NCBI RefSeq assembly: GCF_002813135.1
Contig: NZ_PHTY01000001.1
Location: forward strand, 1,545,501 to 1,609,500
Reading direction: 5' to 3'
Length of the DNA: 64,000 bases
DNA from: Ulvibacter sp. MAR_2010_11
GTDB taxonomy: Bacteria > Bacteroidota > Bacteroidia > Flavobacteriales > Flavobacteriaceae
Positions 34,845 to 43,142 of this stretch are shown here, piece after piece; the stretch's first letter is position 1, and each line of letters starts with the position of its first letter. The notes under the pieces were generated by a model. It ran no database searches. It was not told where the DNA came from and saw only the letters and a list, made by a program, of their open reading frames with translations. Position numbers and translations under genes: made by a program.

Positions 34845-35036
34845 ATGAAGTTGATAACAATAAAGAGAACAACAAAAAAAGAAAAACGCTTTACCGAAAA
34901 AATGGGAATGCTAACAGCAAATGTTGTATACATTCAGAAAGCTTTTTTGTCCATACCATTCAAAACAATCCATGCGTATCGTGAAACCTATTACGGTAAG
35001 ATGAAAGATTGTGATGAGTGTGTGTTAAGTGCTTAA
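34845..35036 (+). CDS. Small basic protein with C-terminal CxxC
   Basis: The 63-residue product (MKLITIKRTTKKEKRF...) is Lys/Arg-rich in its first third and ends in HAYRETYYGKMKDCDECVLSA with a CDEC motif. I have the impression that similar short proteins with a YRETYYG...C..C end occur in other flavobacteria, but the function is unknown. An ATG at 34830 is another possible start. It overlaps the convergent fabD stop by four bases. Phased TTAAC boxes are upstream. Confidence 0.55.
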   Translation: MKLITIKRTTKKEKRFTEKMGMLTANVVYIQKAFLSIPFKTIHAYRETYYGKMKDCDECVLSA

Positions 35037-35914
35037 AACGAAGCCTTTTCGGTTTCGACTTCCGGGTTAATTTTCTTTACCAAGCCCTGTAATACATTAC
35101 CCGGACCTACTTCAATAAAACGTGTTCCACCATCTTTAATCATATTTTGCACACTTTGTGTCCACTTTACTGGCGCGGTTAATTGAAAGACGAGGTTCTT
35201 TTGTATTTCTTTTGGGTCGGTTACCGCAAAGGTGCTTACATTCTGATAAATAGGGCAGGCCGGAGCCGTAAATTGCGTGGCTTCTATCGCTGCTGCCAAT
35301 TCCTCGCGCGCAGGCTCCATTAACGGACTGTGAAACGCACCTCCAACCGGAAGTAATAAGGCTCTGCGAGCCCCTGCTTCTTTTAAGGCTTCACATGCCG
35401 CATTAACGGCATCGATGTCACCACTTATTACCAATTGTCCTGGACAATTATAATTTGCCGCTACTACAATTCCCGGAATATTTGCACAAATTGCCTCAAC
35501 AATATGATCGTCCAATCCTAAGACTGCTGCCATGGTAGACGGAGTTAACTCACATGCCTTTTGCATTGCCAAAGCACGCTTGTAAACCAGCTGCAAGCCG
35601 TCGCTAAAAGCAAGGGTACGGTTTGCCACCAAAGCAGAAATTTCACCCAACGAGTGCCCTGCCACCATATCGGGCTGAAATGTATCTCCCATCACCTCGG
35701 CTAATATGGTCGAGTGTAAAAAAATGGCAGGCTGGGTTACCTTGGTTTCTTTTAGCTGGTCCGTAGTTCCTTCGAACATAATTTTGGTAATATCAAAACC
35801 AAGTATTTCATTTGCCTGAGTAAATAGATCCTTCGCCTTGGAGGATGCTTCATAAAGATCAAGACCCATTCCTGTAAATTGAGCGCCTTGTCCGGGAAAT
35901 ATATATGCTTTCAT
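35033..35914 (-). CDS. fabD: Malonyl-CoA:ACP transacylase
   Basis: FabD loads malonyl onto acyl carrier protein for fatty-acid synthesis. The 293-residue protein has IFPGQGAQFTGMG at the start, the nucleophile Ser88 in VAGHSLGE, the catalytic His in GGAFHSPLMEPA and the conserved Gln in YNCPGQLVISG. Length is normal. It is a stand-alone gene here, convergent with the small basic protein gene; other fab genes are not in view. Confidence 0.96.
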   Translation of the reverse strand: MKAYIFPGQGAQFTGMGLDLYEASSKAKDLFTQANEILGFDITKIMFEGTTDQLKETKVTQPAIFLHSTILAEVMGDTFQPDMVAGHSLGEISALVANRTLAFSDGLQLVYKRALAMQKACELTPSTMAAVLGLDDHIVEAICANIPGIVVAANYNCPGQLVISGDIDAVNAACEALKEAGARRALLLPVGGAFHSPLMEPAREELAAAIEATQFTAPACPIYQNVSTFAVTDPKEIQKNLVFQLTAPVKWTQSVQNMIKDGGTRFIEVGPGNVLQGLVKKINPEVETEKASF

Positions 35915-35950
35915 GGTGTGTAGTTTAGTTGTACAAAAATAGAATTATTT

Positions 35951-36796
35951 CTAGGAATACTTTTTAATTATAGCTTTCACTTGCGAGAAATAACTACTGC
36001 CAAATAAATTAAGATGAACCAGGAGGTAATACAACTGCCAAAGTGAAGTACGTTCTTTAAATCCTTCATACAAGGGAAAAATCTCGTGATATTTGAAATA
36101 AACCTCGTCCGAAAATCCGCCAAAAAGTTGCATCATCGCCAAATCCATTTCTCGTGGTGCAAAGGCAGCAGCAGGGTCTATCAAAACCGGAGCTCCGGTT
36201 TCATCTATCATATAGTTTCCATTCCATAAATCTCCATGAATTAAGGAAGGAGGCTCGTTAGGGACTAATATTGTGCTGTTTTTGAAAAAAGCGTCCATAT
36301 TGGAAAAGGAATAGCCTTTGGTTTCCGCCAGCCTTAATTGCGGTTCCAGTCGCTGTGTAATATAGAATTCGGAAGGCGATTCCTTCAATTTATTAGTCTG
36401 TGGTAAGTTTCCAATATAATTGTTGTGATCAAGTCCGAAATATTGTTGCGTATTGCCATGCAATGCGGCTAATTTTTCGGCAAAAATGGTCCAAAAATGT
36501 GCCGATGCTTTTCCTGAAGGAATATATTCCATCAACAAATACGAGCTGTTTTCGAAGCTACCTTCAGCAATAACTGAGGGAATTTTAAAACTGTTGGTCG
36601 AAGTCAGAAGTTGTAGTCCTTTGGCTTCGGCTTCGAACAAGTCGGGAAATTTTGAGGCACAATTTAATTTTACTACATAACTTTCAGAAGGACATTTCAG
36701 TAAAAAAACATCGTTAATGTCACCGCCGCTCAGGCGAACAGTTTCTGAAAGCTGTAAATGATTTTGGGATGCTATTTCTTGAAGTAGCTTATTCAC
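35951..36796 (-). CDS. Fructosamine kinase family protein
   Basis: Members phosphorylate sugars attached to protein amines or small ribulosamines and have a kinase-like fold. The 281-residue protein shows the lysine-binding segment ESYVVKLNCASKFPDLFEAEAKGL, the catalytic loop SLIHGDLWNGNYMIDETG and VLIDPAAAFAPREMDLAMM with the metal-binding Asp. The start is a GTG at 36796. It follows folA by 5 bases on the same strand. The natural substrate is not evident. Confidence 0.9.
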   Translation of the reverse strand: MNKLLQEIASQNHLQLSETVRLSGGDINDVFLLKCPSESYVVKLNCASKFPDLFEAEAKGLQLLTSTNSFKIPSVIAEGSFENSSYLLMEYIPSGKASAHFWTIFAEKLAALHGNTQQYFGLDHNNYIGNLPQTNKLKESPSEFYITQRLEPQLRLAETKGYSFSNMDAFFKNSTILVPNEPPSLIHGDLWNGNYMIDETGAPVLIDPAAAFAPREMDLAMMQLFGGFSDEVYFKYHEIFPLYEGFKERTSLWQLYYLLVHLNLFGSSYFSQVKAIIKKYS

Positions 36797-36801
36797 AAGT
36801 A

Positions 36802-37284
36802 CTATTTACGAATCCAGGTTTGATAGGTAAATGCAAACTTGTGACGCTCGTCTTTACCGTGAGGAATTTCAGAAACCAGCTCCCAGATGTCGGGGTCAAT
36901 TTCAGGAAAATAGGTGTCCACGGTAAAAGTAGCATGTACACGAGTGAGTTCTATTTTATCGGCCACGTCCATCCCTATTTTATAAATTTCACCACCACCA
37001 ATTATAAAAGGATTTTCATCACTACTAGCTTTAATCAATGCTTCATCCAGACTATGAACTACCACCGCACCTTGCGCGCTGTAATTTTCATCGCGGGTAA
37101 TCACTAAGTGTGTTCGGTTGGGCAAGGGTTTGGGGAAGGATTCGAAGGTTTTGCGCCCCATAATAATGTAATGCCCCGTTGTAAGTTGCTTAAAGCGTTT
37201 AAAGTCATCGGGTAAATGCCAAACCAAATCGTTGTCTTTGCCCAATTCGTTATTTTCGCCCGCCGCCGCTATCATTGTAATCAT
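36802..37284 (-). CDS. folA: Dihydrofolate reductase
   Basis: FolA reduces dihydrofolate to tetrahydrofolate with NADPH. The 160-residue protein has MIAAAGENNELGKDNDLVWHLPDDFKRFK with the catalytic acid after LP, the NADPH loop IIMGRKTFESF and FIIGGGEIYKIGM. It overlaps the 2TM gene by four bases (ATGA) and is followed by the fructosamine-kinase gene, making a small operon. It works with thyA at 42238-43062. Confidence 0.96.
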   Translation of the reverse strand: MITMIAAAGENNELGKDNDLVWHLPDDFKRFKQLTTGHYIIMGRKTFESFPKPLPNRTHLVITRDENYSAQGAVVVHSLDEALIKASSDENPFIIGGGEIYKIGMDVADKIELTRVHATFTVDTYFPEIDPDIWELVSEIPHGKDERHKFAFTYQTWIRK

Positions 37285-37745
37285 AGTTCGTTCTCTGCTG
37301 TTGGGTTTGATGGATTGTTTTTTTTTAAGGAATCTGTATCAGGAAATTCATCCGGACGAGCGGCTTTCACTTCGGCAACAGTCACTTCTTGCACTGCTTG
37401 CTTTTTTAATTCGGTTATTCGAGCTGATTGTTGTGCTTTTAACTTCTCCAATTGTCTGGTTTCCCATTCTTTTCCCATGAATTTGTTTGTGATAAACACA
37501 TTGAAAACATGAATCAAGAATAGAAAGACCCAAATTAAAATGGCCCAGACAAACCAGTTTTGAATAAAAAATTCCTTTCCTACGCCCAAAACAGGATTAA
37601 TAATGATAAGCAATACCGAGCCTACCAGAAATACAATAAAATGCTGCATCAATCTTTTTTTCTGTTTGATTCTTGCACGCGCATATTCGTATTGTTCTCG
37701 CTGTTCTGGGTCAATTCTTTCGGTTTTTTTAGTTTTTGAAAACAT
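37281..37745 (-). CDS. 2TM-domain membrane protein
   Basis: The 154-residue protein has two close hydrophobic segments (residues ~34-53 and 66-88) flanked by a basic N-terminal region (ARARIKQKKRLMQHFIVF) and the conserved VFNVFITNKFMGKEWETRQLEKLK, which is the 2TM-domain signature of Bacteroidota. The C-terminal third is a polar helix and tail. The same domain is often found in histidine kinases of this group, but here it stands alone. Its stop overlaps the folA ATG. Confidence 0.85.
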   Translation of the reverse strand: MFSKTKKTERIDPEQREQYEYARARIKQKKRLMQHFIVFLVGSVLLIIINPVLGVGKEFFIQNWFVWAILIWVFLFLIHVFNVFITNKFMGKEWETRQLEKLKAQQSARITELKKQAVQEVTVAEVKAARPDEFPDTDSLKKNNPSNPTAENEL

Positions 37746-37807
37746 AGTTTGTTACTTTTAGCACTCTTGTAAAAATACCTAATTTTAGTTGTTTACTCTT
37801 GTGTCTT

Positions 37808-38884
37808 ATGGAAGATTTAAGAAAAGAATTCCCCGTTTTATCTAAGTATATCTACCTCAATACCGCCTCCAGTGGTTTAATTTCCAAATCGTTAGTTTCC
37901 TGGCGTCAATCGCATGACATTGCATTACATAAAGATGCAAGTGTTTTTAGAGATTTACACAAGGAACACATAAAAAGTATTCGCCGAACCGCCGGAAGGT
38001 TTTTTGGTGCTGCCGAAAATGAAATTGCCTTGCTTCCCAACTATTCATTTGGTTTGAATACGCTGTTGGAAGGCTTGCCGAAAAGTAATAAGGTATTATT
38101 ATTAAATAAGGATTATCCTTCCATTAATTGGCCTTTCGAACAAAGAGGATTCCAGCTATGTTATACCGACATTGACGAAAATCTTGAAAATAATATTCTT
38201 CAGGCTGTCGCCGAACATCAACCCGATGTGTTTGCGTTTAGCATCGTACAATACTTAAACGGAATTAAATTGGATTTCGATTTTCTGAAGCAATTGAAGG
38301 CATATCACCCAAATTTGCTGCTTGTTGCAGATGGCACCCAATATTTAGGAACCGAAGTTTTTAATTTTTCTGAAAGCCCCATAGATGTGTTGGGCGCCAG
38401 TTGCTACAAATGGTTGTTGGCAGGCTACGGAAACGGAGTTTTTATGATTAAAACCGAAGCACAGTCAAAGATACATCCGTCCACCATCGGATTTAATTCA
38501 GCTGATGCAGTTTTTGGTAATCGGGATGAAATTCCATTTATGAAACATTTTGAACCGGGGCATCAGGATACCTTAAATTATGGAAGTCTGGAACAGGCTA
38601 TTTTAAACTTGGAGGCGATTGGGATGGAGGATGTTTCGGAAAAAATTGCGACACTCTCAAAAAAGGCGAAACTGCGATTTACCGAACTGGGACTCTTGGA
38701 AGATGCTGTTGTAAAACGAAGCAAACACTCAAATATTTTTAATATTAAAGGGGATTCCGCGCTGTTTCAGAAATTAAAAGAACAAAAAATTATTTGTTCC
38801 GAAAGGGATAAAGGAATTCGAGTGAGTTTTCACTTTTACAACACAGAAGCGGATCTTGAAACGCTTTGCAAAATACTATCCTGA
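37808..38884 (+). CDS. Class V aminotransferase (PLP enzyme)
   Basis: The 358-residue protein is a fold-type I PLP enzyme: YLNTASSGLISKS at the start, VADGTQYLGTEVF and the PLP Lys201 in GASCYKWLLAGYGNGVFM. It resembles cysteine-desulfurase-like or kynureninase-like members with undefined substrate. The ATG at 37808 is used rather than the TTG at 37799. It lies close to egtB and egtD, and since EgtE is a PLP C-S lyase of the same superfamily, a role in ergothioneine synthesis is possible but only inferred; it is on the opposite strand. Confidence 0.85.
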   Translation: MEDLRKEFPVLSKYIYLNTASSGLISKSLVSWRQSHDIALHKDASVFRDLHKEHIKSIRRTAGRFFGAAENEIALLPNYSFGLNTLLEGLPKSNKVLLLNKDYPSINWPFEQRGFQLCYTDIDENLENNILQAVAEHQPDVFAFSIVQYLNGIKLDFDFLKQLKAYHPNLLLVADGTQYLGTEVFNFSESPIDVLGASCYKWLLAGYGNGVFMIKTEAQSKIHPSTIGFNSADAVFGNRDEIPFMKHFEPGHQDTLNYGSLEQAILNLEAIGMEDVSEKIATLSKKAKLRFTELGLLEDAVVKRSKHSNIFNIKGDSALFQKLKEQKIICSERDKGIRVSFHFYNTEADLETLCKILS

Positions 38885-38888
38885 AATA

Positions 38889-39404
38889 CTATTTTTTTCG
38901 AATGCCCTGTGTAGTAAATGACAATCCCTGTTGCCCCGTAGTAGAAATCATTACGGCTTCAAAAAAGGGAATGAGACTGTTCTTTTTTACAGCCCAATCG
39001 AAAACAAAATTTGCGCCGGTTCCACCTGCTTTATCGTCCTCATTCACGACAATTTCGATGGTTTCCATGGGCTTAACAAATACAGGTTTGTCAAAATAAG
39101 ATCTAATAAGTTCGCCATGTGTATTGTAGTAATCTGCTTTCGACAGATATACTGTGTCCTTCAGACTTATATTTCGAATACTAACGGTCGCCGTGAGATC
39201 GAAGGTGAAATTTTGATTTCGCTGATAGATTTCGGAATAAACAGGGAGATAGGTACTTCCTTTTTCCAAAAGACTGTCATGAATTGTAGTTACGGCAGCT
39301 CTTTCAGCCCAGTTATTGGGCGGAGGAATTTGTTGCCTCACCACCACAGGATTTTCACATCCCATAAACCCTAAAACACATATCAGTATGACCAAATAGT
39401 TCAT
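38889..39404 (-). CDS. DUF3124 lipoprotein
   Basis: The 171-residue product has a lipoprotein signal MNYLVILICVLGFMGC (Cys16) and the DUF3124 pattern YLPVYSEIYQRNQNFTFDLTATVSIRN followed by PMETIEIVVNEDDKAGGTGANFVFDW. The domain is beta-rich with unknown function. It is separated by only 4 bases from the convergent aminotransferase gene end and lies 24 bases after egtD, so it may be the third gene of the egtB-egtD transcript. Confidence 0.88.
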   Translation of the reverse strand: MNYLVILICVLGFMGCENPVVVRQQIPPPNNWAERAAVTTIHDSLLEKGSTYLPVYSEIYQRNQNFTFDLTATVSIRNISLKDTVYLSKADYYNTHGELIRSYFDKPVFVKPMETIEIVVNEDDKAGGTGANFVFDWAVKKNSLIPFFEAVMISTTGQQGLSFTTQGIRKK

Positions 39405-39428
39405 ATGCCTAATTTAATGAGCGACAAT

Positions 39429-40406
39429 TTACAGGTTTTTTTTCTGAAAAACATAATTGGTGTAATAAGCCTTTTCGTCCGAAAAAGATGTGACGATTTC
39501 CAAACCACTTTTATTGGCTAACCATTCAACGGTTTGCTCATCGTATTTTTGAGAAATTTCGGTGTGTATCGTTTCCCATTTCTCAAAATGAACTTCCAGA
39601 TCGATATCTTTTATCAACACTTTTTGAGCTTCGGTAGCAACCAAATAACTTTTTGCCGTACCGGTTTCGGGATTATAAGTCTCCCAATGCTTAAATTTAG
39701 AACTGTCAAAATTTCCGCCAAGCTCCTTATTGATACGCACTAACAAATTCTTATTAAAAGCAGCTGTAACTCCCGTGGGGTCATTATAAGCGTCCAAAAT
39801 GGTCTGCGGATTCTTCTTTTTGTCGAAACCTACAAAGAGCAAATCCTCCCGGCTCATGACTTCCTGTAAGCTGGTTAAAAAGTTGATGGCACGCTCGTGA
39901 AGTAAATTTCCAATGTTGGAACCGAGAAGCATAATAACCTTTTTACGCGAATGGTAATTTTGAAGCCGCTCCAATACTTCAAAATACTCCCCTGTTTCTC
40001 CTTCAACATCAATGTTTGGAAGTTCTTTCGATAATGTCAATGACAGTCCGTCAATTGCATTCACGCTAATATCAATAGGTTTATAAACAAAATGAGTGTC
40101 TTTATTGGAGAGATATTTCAGCAATATCTTTGTCTTTTTTCCATCTCCGGCACCCAATTCGATAAGATCAAACCCTTCCGAACTTTTTCCGAAAAGGGTT
40201 GCTATCTGGGCTACGTGGGCAGATAAAATTTCAAATTCACAATTGGTGAGATAGTATTCGGGCATCGCCATAATATCCTGAAACAGCTTATCTCCGGCCT
40301 TGTCATAAATGTATTTTGAATACAGAAATTTAGGCCTACTTGTTAATCCTTTATAGACATCTTTTTTAAATGCGGTGTCGAGTTGTATTGCTGTTGCTAG
40401 TGTCAT
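39429..40406 (-). CDS. egtD: L-histidine N-alpha-methyltransferase (EgtD)
   Basis: EgtD trimethylates histidine to hercynine, the first step of ergothioneine synthesis. The 325-residue protein has RPKFLYSKYIYDKAGDKLFQDI, PEYYLTNCEFEIL, the AdoMet motif DLIELGAGDGKKTKILL and FLGSNIGNLLHERA-type sequence (MLLGSNIGNLLHE), matching the EgtD family. The ATG at 40406 is chosen; an earlier reading from 40505 overlaps egtB. It is 16 bases after egtB on the same strand. Confidence 0.93.
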   Translation of the reverse strand: MTLATAIQLDTAFKKDVYKGLTSRPKFLYSKYIYDKAGDKLFQDIMAMPEYYLTNCEFEILSAHVAQIATLFGKSSEGFDLIELGAGDGKKTKILLKYLSNKDTHFVYKPIDISVNAIDGLSLTLSKELPNIDVEGETGEYFEVLERLQNYHSRKKVIMLLGSNIGNLLHERAINFLTSLQEVMSREDLLFVGFDKKKNPQTILDAYNDPTGVTAAFNKNLLVRINKELGGNFDSSKFKHWETYNPETGTAKSYLVATEAQKVLIKDIDLEVHFEKWETIHTEISQKYDEQTVEWLANKSGLEIVTSFSDEKAYYTNYVFQKKNL

Positions 40407-40422
40407 ATGCTTTTCCCTGTAA

Positions 40423-41586
40423 TTATTTCGCCAAACGTATTCCTGTAAATTGCCAGCGTAAATTGGTTTGAAAAAAATTGCGGTAAGTAGGTCTAGAATG
40501 TGCATCAGGAGTCGCTACCGATGCTCCTCGTAACACTTTTTGATTTACCATAAACTTGCCGTTGTATTCTCCCAGTGCTCCCGGAACTTTTTGATAGCCG
40601 GGATAAGGAAGATATGCACTTTCGGTCCATTCCCATCTGCTACCCCAGGTAAAATTATCCTGAGCTACCTCCCATTCAAATTCGGTTGGGAGTCTGCATT
40701 CCATCCATTGCGCAAAGGCGAAAGCTTCAAAATAGGAAATATGAGCTACAGGAGCATCCATTACAATTTTCTGAGGTCCGGCAAGAGTAAATTGATACCA
40801 TTCTCCTTCAATAAGATGCCAATACATTGGCTGTTTTATATTTTCTTTTTGATTCCAGTCCCAGCCTTCGGCATGCCATAGGTTGTGATCTTTGTAGCCT
40901 CCGGCTTCCACAAACGCCAGGTATTCTCGATTGGTGATTAAGCGATTGGATATTTCAAAATCGTGAATAAAAACCGAATGTTTCCCCAACTCATTATCAT
41001 AACAAAAGGCGTGGGAATCGTTATGGCCTATGGTATAAATTCCTTCAGACATAGCAATCCATTCCTGTCTTTGAGTTTCAATAAGGTTTTCAGAAAAAGA
41101 TTTATGATAAACCGGGAGCAAGGGATTGTGCCCAAGAATATATTTGATATCGGTAAGTAACAGTTCCTGATGTTGTTTTTCATGATGAATCCCTATAAGC
41201 AGGATTTCCTGTACTTCAGGAATCGTCGTTTCGTTGAGAAAATCTGTTAACTCTCTTGTAACGTAGTGCCGGTAATCGTAGACCATCGCAACGCCGGGAC
41301 GAGACATATTTCCGCGATCGGTACGAACTACTCTTTTTCCGACGTTCTCATAATAGCTGTTAAAGACAAAGGCAAAGTCATTATGAAATAGTTTGTAATT
41401 TGGTTTGTACGGTTTCAGAATAAATTCCTCAAAAAACCAGGTAGTATGACCCAAATGCCATTTAGGAGGAGAAACATCAACAATGGGTTGCACCACATAG
41501 TCTTCAATTTCCAGAGGTTTGCAAATGTTTTCGGTATGTTCACGGGTTTCCAGAAAAAAGGTCACCAAATTTTTAGTTGCTATCAT
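40423..41586 (-). CDS. egtB: Ergothioneine sulfoxide synthase (EgtB)
   Basis: EgtB is an iron enzyme that joins a thiol (gamma-glutamylcysteine or cysteine) to hercynine with oxygen. The 387-residue protein has an N-terminal DinB-like domain with the iron-ligand His47 in HLGHTTWFFEEF and His135/His139 in IHHEKQHQEL, and a C-terminal FGE-sulfatase domain with CRLPTEFEWEVA, WGSRWEWTES and KVLRGAS. Its partner egtD follows directly. No egtA or egtC is in the window, so cysteine may be used directly, as in EgtB types that need no gamma-glutamyl group. Confidence 0.93.
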   Translation of the reverse strand: MIATKNLVTFFLETREHTENICKPLEIEDYVVQPIVDVSPPKWHLGHTTWFFEEFILKPYKPNYKLFHNDFAFVFNSYYENVGKRVVRTDRGNMSRPGVAMVYDYRHYVTRELTDFLNETTIPEVQEILLIGIHHEKQHQELLLTDIKYILGHNPLLPVYHKSFSENLIETQRQEWIAMSEGIYTIGHNDSHAFCYDNELGKHSVFIHDFEISNRLITNREYLAFVEAGGYKDHNLWHAEGWDWNQKENIKQPMYWHLIEGEWYQFTLAGPQKIVMDAPVAHISYFEAFAFAQWMECRLPTEFEWEVAQDNFTWGSRWEWTESAYLPYPGYQKVPGALGEYNGKFMVNQKVLRGASVATPDAHSRPTYRNFFQTNLRWQFTGIRLAK

Positions 41587-41645
41587 AGATAAGGAGTCGG
41601 ATTTTATACCTGTTCCTTAAAGATATTAAAACTAAAATGTAAAGA

Positions 41646-41673
41646 TGTTTAGAGAATGTTAAACCCTGTTAGT
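41646..41673. promoter_or_regulatory. Phased TGTTWA-type repeats upstream of egtB
   Basis: TGTTTAG, TGTTAAA and TGTTAGT start at 41646, 41657 and 41667, spaced 11 and 10 bases, 60-87 bases upstream of the egtB ATG. Read on the minus strand they contain TAACA and TTAACA. They resemble the GTTAAC boxes at 63463-63488, though less perfect. Confidence 0.35.
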
Positions 41674-41769
41674 TGTTCTTCGAATTTTTTTCTCTTTTGA
41701 GTCGGGCTTTTTTTCTTTTTTGGTTACTACCGGTCCTTCTACATTAAAAAGGAAGGAATTTCATAACGG

Positions 41770-42204
41770 TTATTTACCCGTTTTAAAAGTAAAGGGAACC
41801 GTGTATTTAATGGCTCTTGGTTTTCCACCCATCATTCCGGGTTTTGCCATTTTGGGAATGGCTAGAATATTGCGTTTGGCTTCCGCCTGTAGAGCGGCTG
41901 TACCCCCGCTAACACTATTTACTTCCACAAGACCTTTTTCATTGATCACAAAATCAACAATTACTTTTCCTTGAACATTGTTTTTGTATTCTTCGGCAGG
42001 ATATTTAAAATTTTTTGAAATGTGTTGTGATAATTTTTGATTGAAACAATTTTGGCGTGCTGTTGCACTACCTGTTTCACAACCCGGCCAAACAGGTGCA
42101 ATTTCTTTTAAGGTAACTATGTTTTTTTGAACATCACCCCAGTCTTCCTGAGCAACTAAAACAGTGGAGAATAGAATACTGAGGATAAGAAACGTTTTTT
42201 TCAT
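41770..42204 (-). CDS. Secreted TonB C-terminal-domain protein
   Basis: The 144-residue protein has a signal peptide (MKKTFLILSILFSTVLVAQ) and then a TonB C-terminal-like domain: NFKYPAEEYKNNVQGKVIVDFVINEKGLVE and LAIPKMAKPGMMGGKPRAIKYTVPFTFK. It lacks the inner-membrane anchor and proline-rich stretch of a true TonB, so it is probably a periplasmic or surface variant typical of Bacteroidota. Three Cys-containing places (PGCET, QNC) may form a disulfide. The gene is 34 bases after thyA-side sequence and apparently single. Confidence 0.85.
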   Translation of the reverse strand: MKKTFLILSILFSTVLVAQEDWGDVQKNIVTLKEIAPVWPGCETGSATARQNCFNQKLSQHISKNFKYPAEEYKNNVQGKVIVDFVINEKGLVEVNSVSGGTAALQAEAKRNILAIPKMAKPGMMGGKPRAIKYTVPFTFKTGK

Positions 42205-42237
42205 AAAGTAGGCTTAGATTTGTTATTTGCCGGAAAA

Positions 42238-43062
42238 TTAAATTGCAACCGCGCCTTTAATATGAGGATGCGGATTGTAATCTTCCAATGTAAAGTCATC
42301 AAATTTGAAGCCAAATATATCTTTTACATTTGGATTGAGCAACATTTTTGGCAATGGGCGGGGTTCCCGTGATAATTGTAACTCAACTTGTTCCATGTGA
42401 TTGCTGTAAATATGAGCATCACCAAAGGTATGTACAAAATCCCCCGGCTGGTAACCGCAAACCTGTGCCATCATCATAGTAAATAGGGCATAGGATGCAA
42501 TGTTAAAAGGGACTCCCAGAAAAATATCGGCGCTTCGCTGATACAATTGACAAGATAATTTTCCGTTGGCCACATAAAACTGAAAAAAGGCATGACACGG
42601 TGGGAGAGCGGCCTTTCCATTTGCCACATTTTCTGAAAAAGGTTTAGAGGTATCGGGAAGGACACTGGGGTTCCATGCGCTTACCAGCATTCTTCGGCTA
42701 TCGGGATTGTGTTTTAATGTTTGAATTATTTCTGAAATCTGATCGATTTCTTCACTGTTCCAGTTTCGCCACTGATGTCCGTAAACAGGCCCCAGATCTC
42801 CGTTTTCATCGGCCCATTCGTTCCAAATTCTAACGCCATTGTCCTGAAGGTATTTTATATTGGTATCTCCGTTTAAAAACCACAACAGTTCGTACACAAT
42901 CGATTTTAAGTGCAATTTTTTTGTGGTAACCATTGGGAAACCTTCGCTTAAATCGAAGCGCATCTGGTAACCAAAGACACTTTTGGTTCCTGTTCCGGTA
43001 CGGTCTTCCTTAGCATTTCCGTGTGTAAGTACATGTTTTAAGAGGTCGTGGTATTGTTGCAT
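42238..43062 (-). CDS. thyA: Thymidylate synthase
   Basis: ThyA makes dTMP from dUMP with methylene-tetrahydrofolate, producing dihydrofolate that FolA recycles. The 274-residue protein has [33 protein letters not shown], the catalytic Cys in [36 protein letters not shown] and HIYSNHMEQ. All key residues are present. It stands downstream of the nucleoside transporter gene with 80 bases between. Confidence 0.98.
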   Translation of the reverse strand: MQQYHDLLKHVLTHGNAKEDRTGTGTKSVFGYQMRFDLSEGFPMVTTKKLHLKSIVYELLWFLNGDTNIKYLQDNGVRIWNEWADENGDLGPVYGHQWRNWNSEEIDQISEIIQTLKHNPDSRRMLVSAWNPSVLPDTSKPFSENVANGKAALPPCHAFFQFYVANGKLSCQLYQRSADIFLGVPFNIASYALFTMMMAQVCGYQPGDFVHTFGDAHIYSNHMEQVELQLSREPRPLPKMLLNPNVKDIFGFKFDDFTLEDYNPHPHIKGAVAI

Positions 43063-43142
43063 AAGAGGTAAATAGTGAGCGATAAAAATAAAAAACGTGT
43101 CGCGTGATTAAAACTTAAAAAGCGGACTTTTATTATAAGTTA

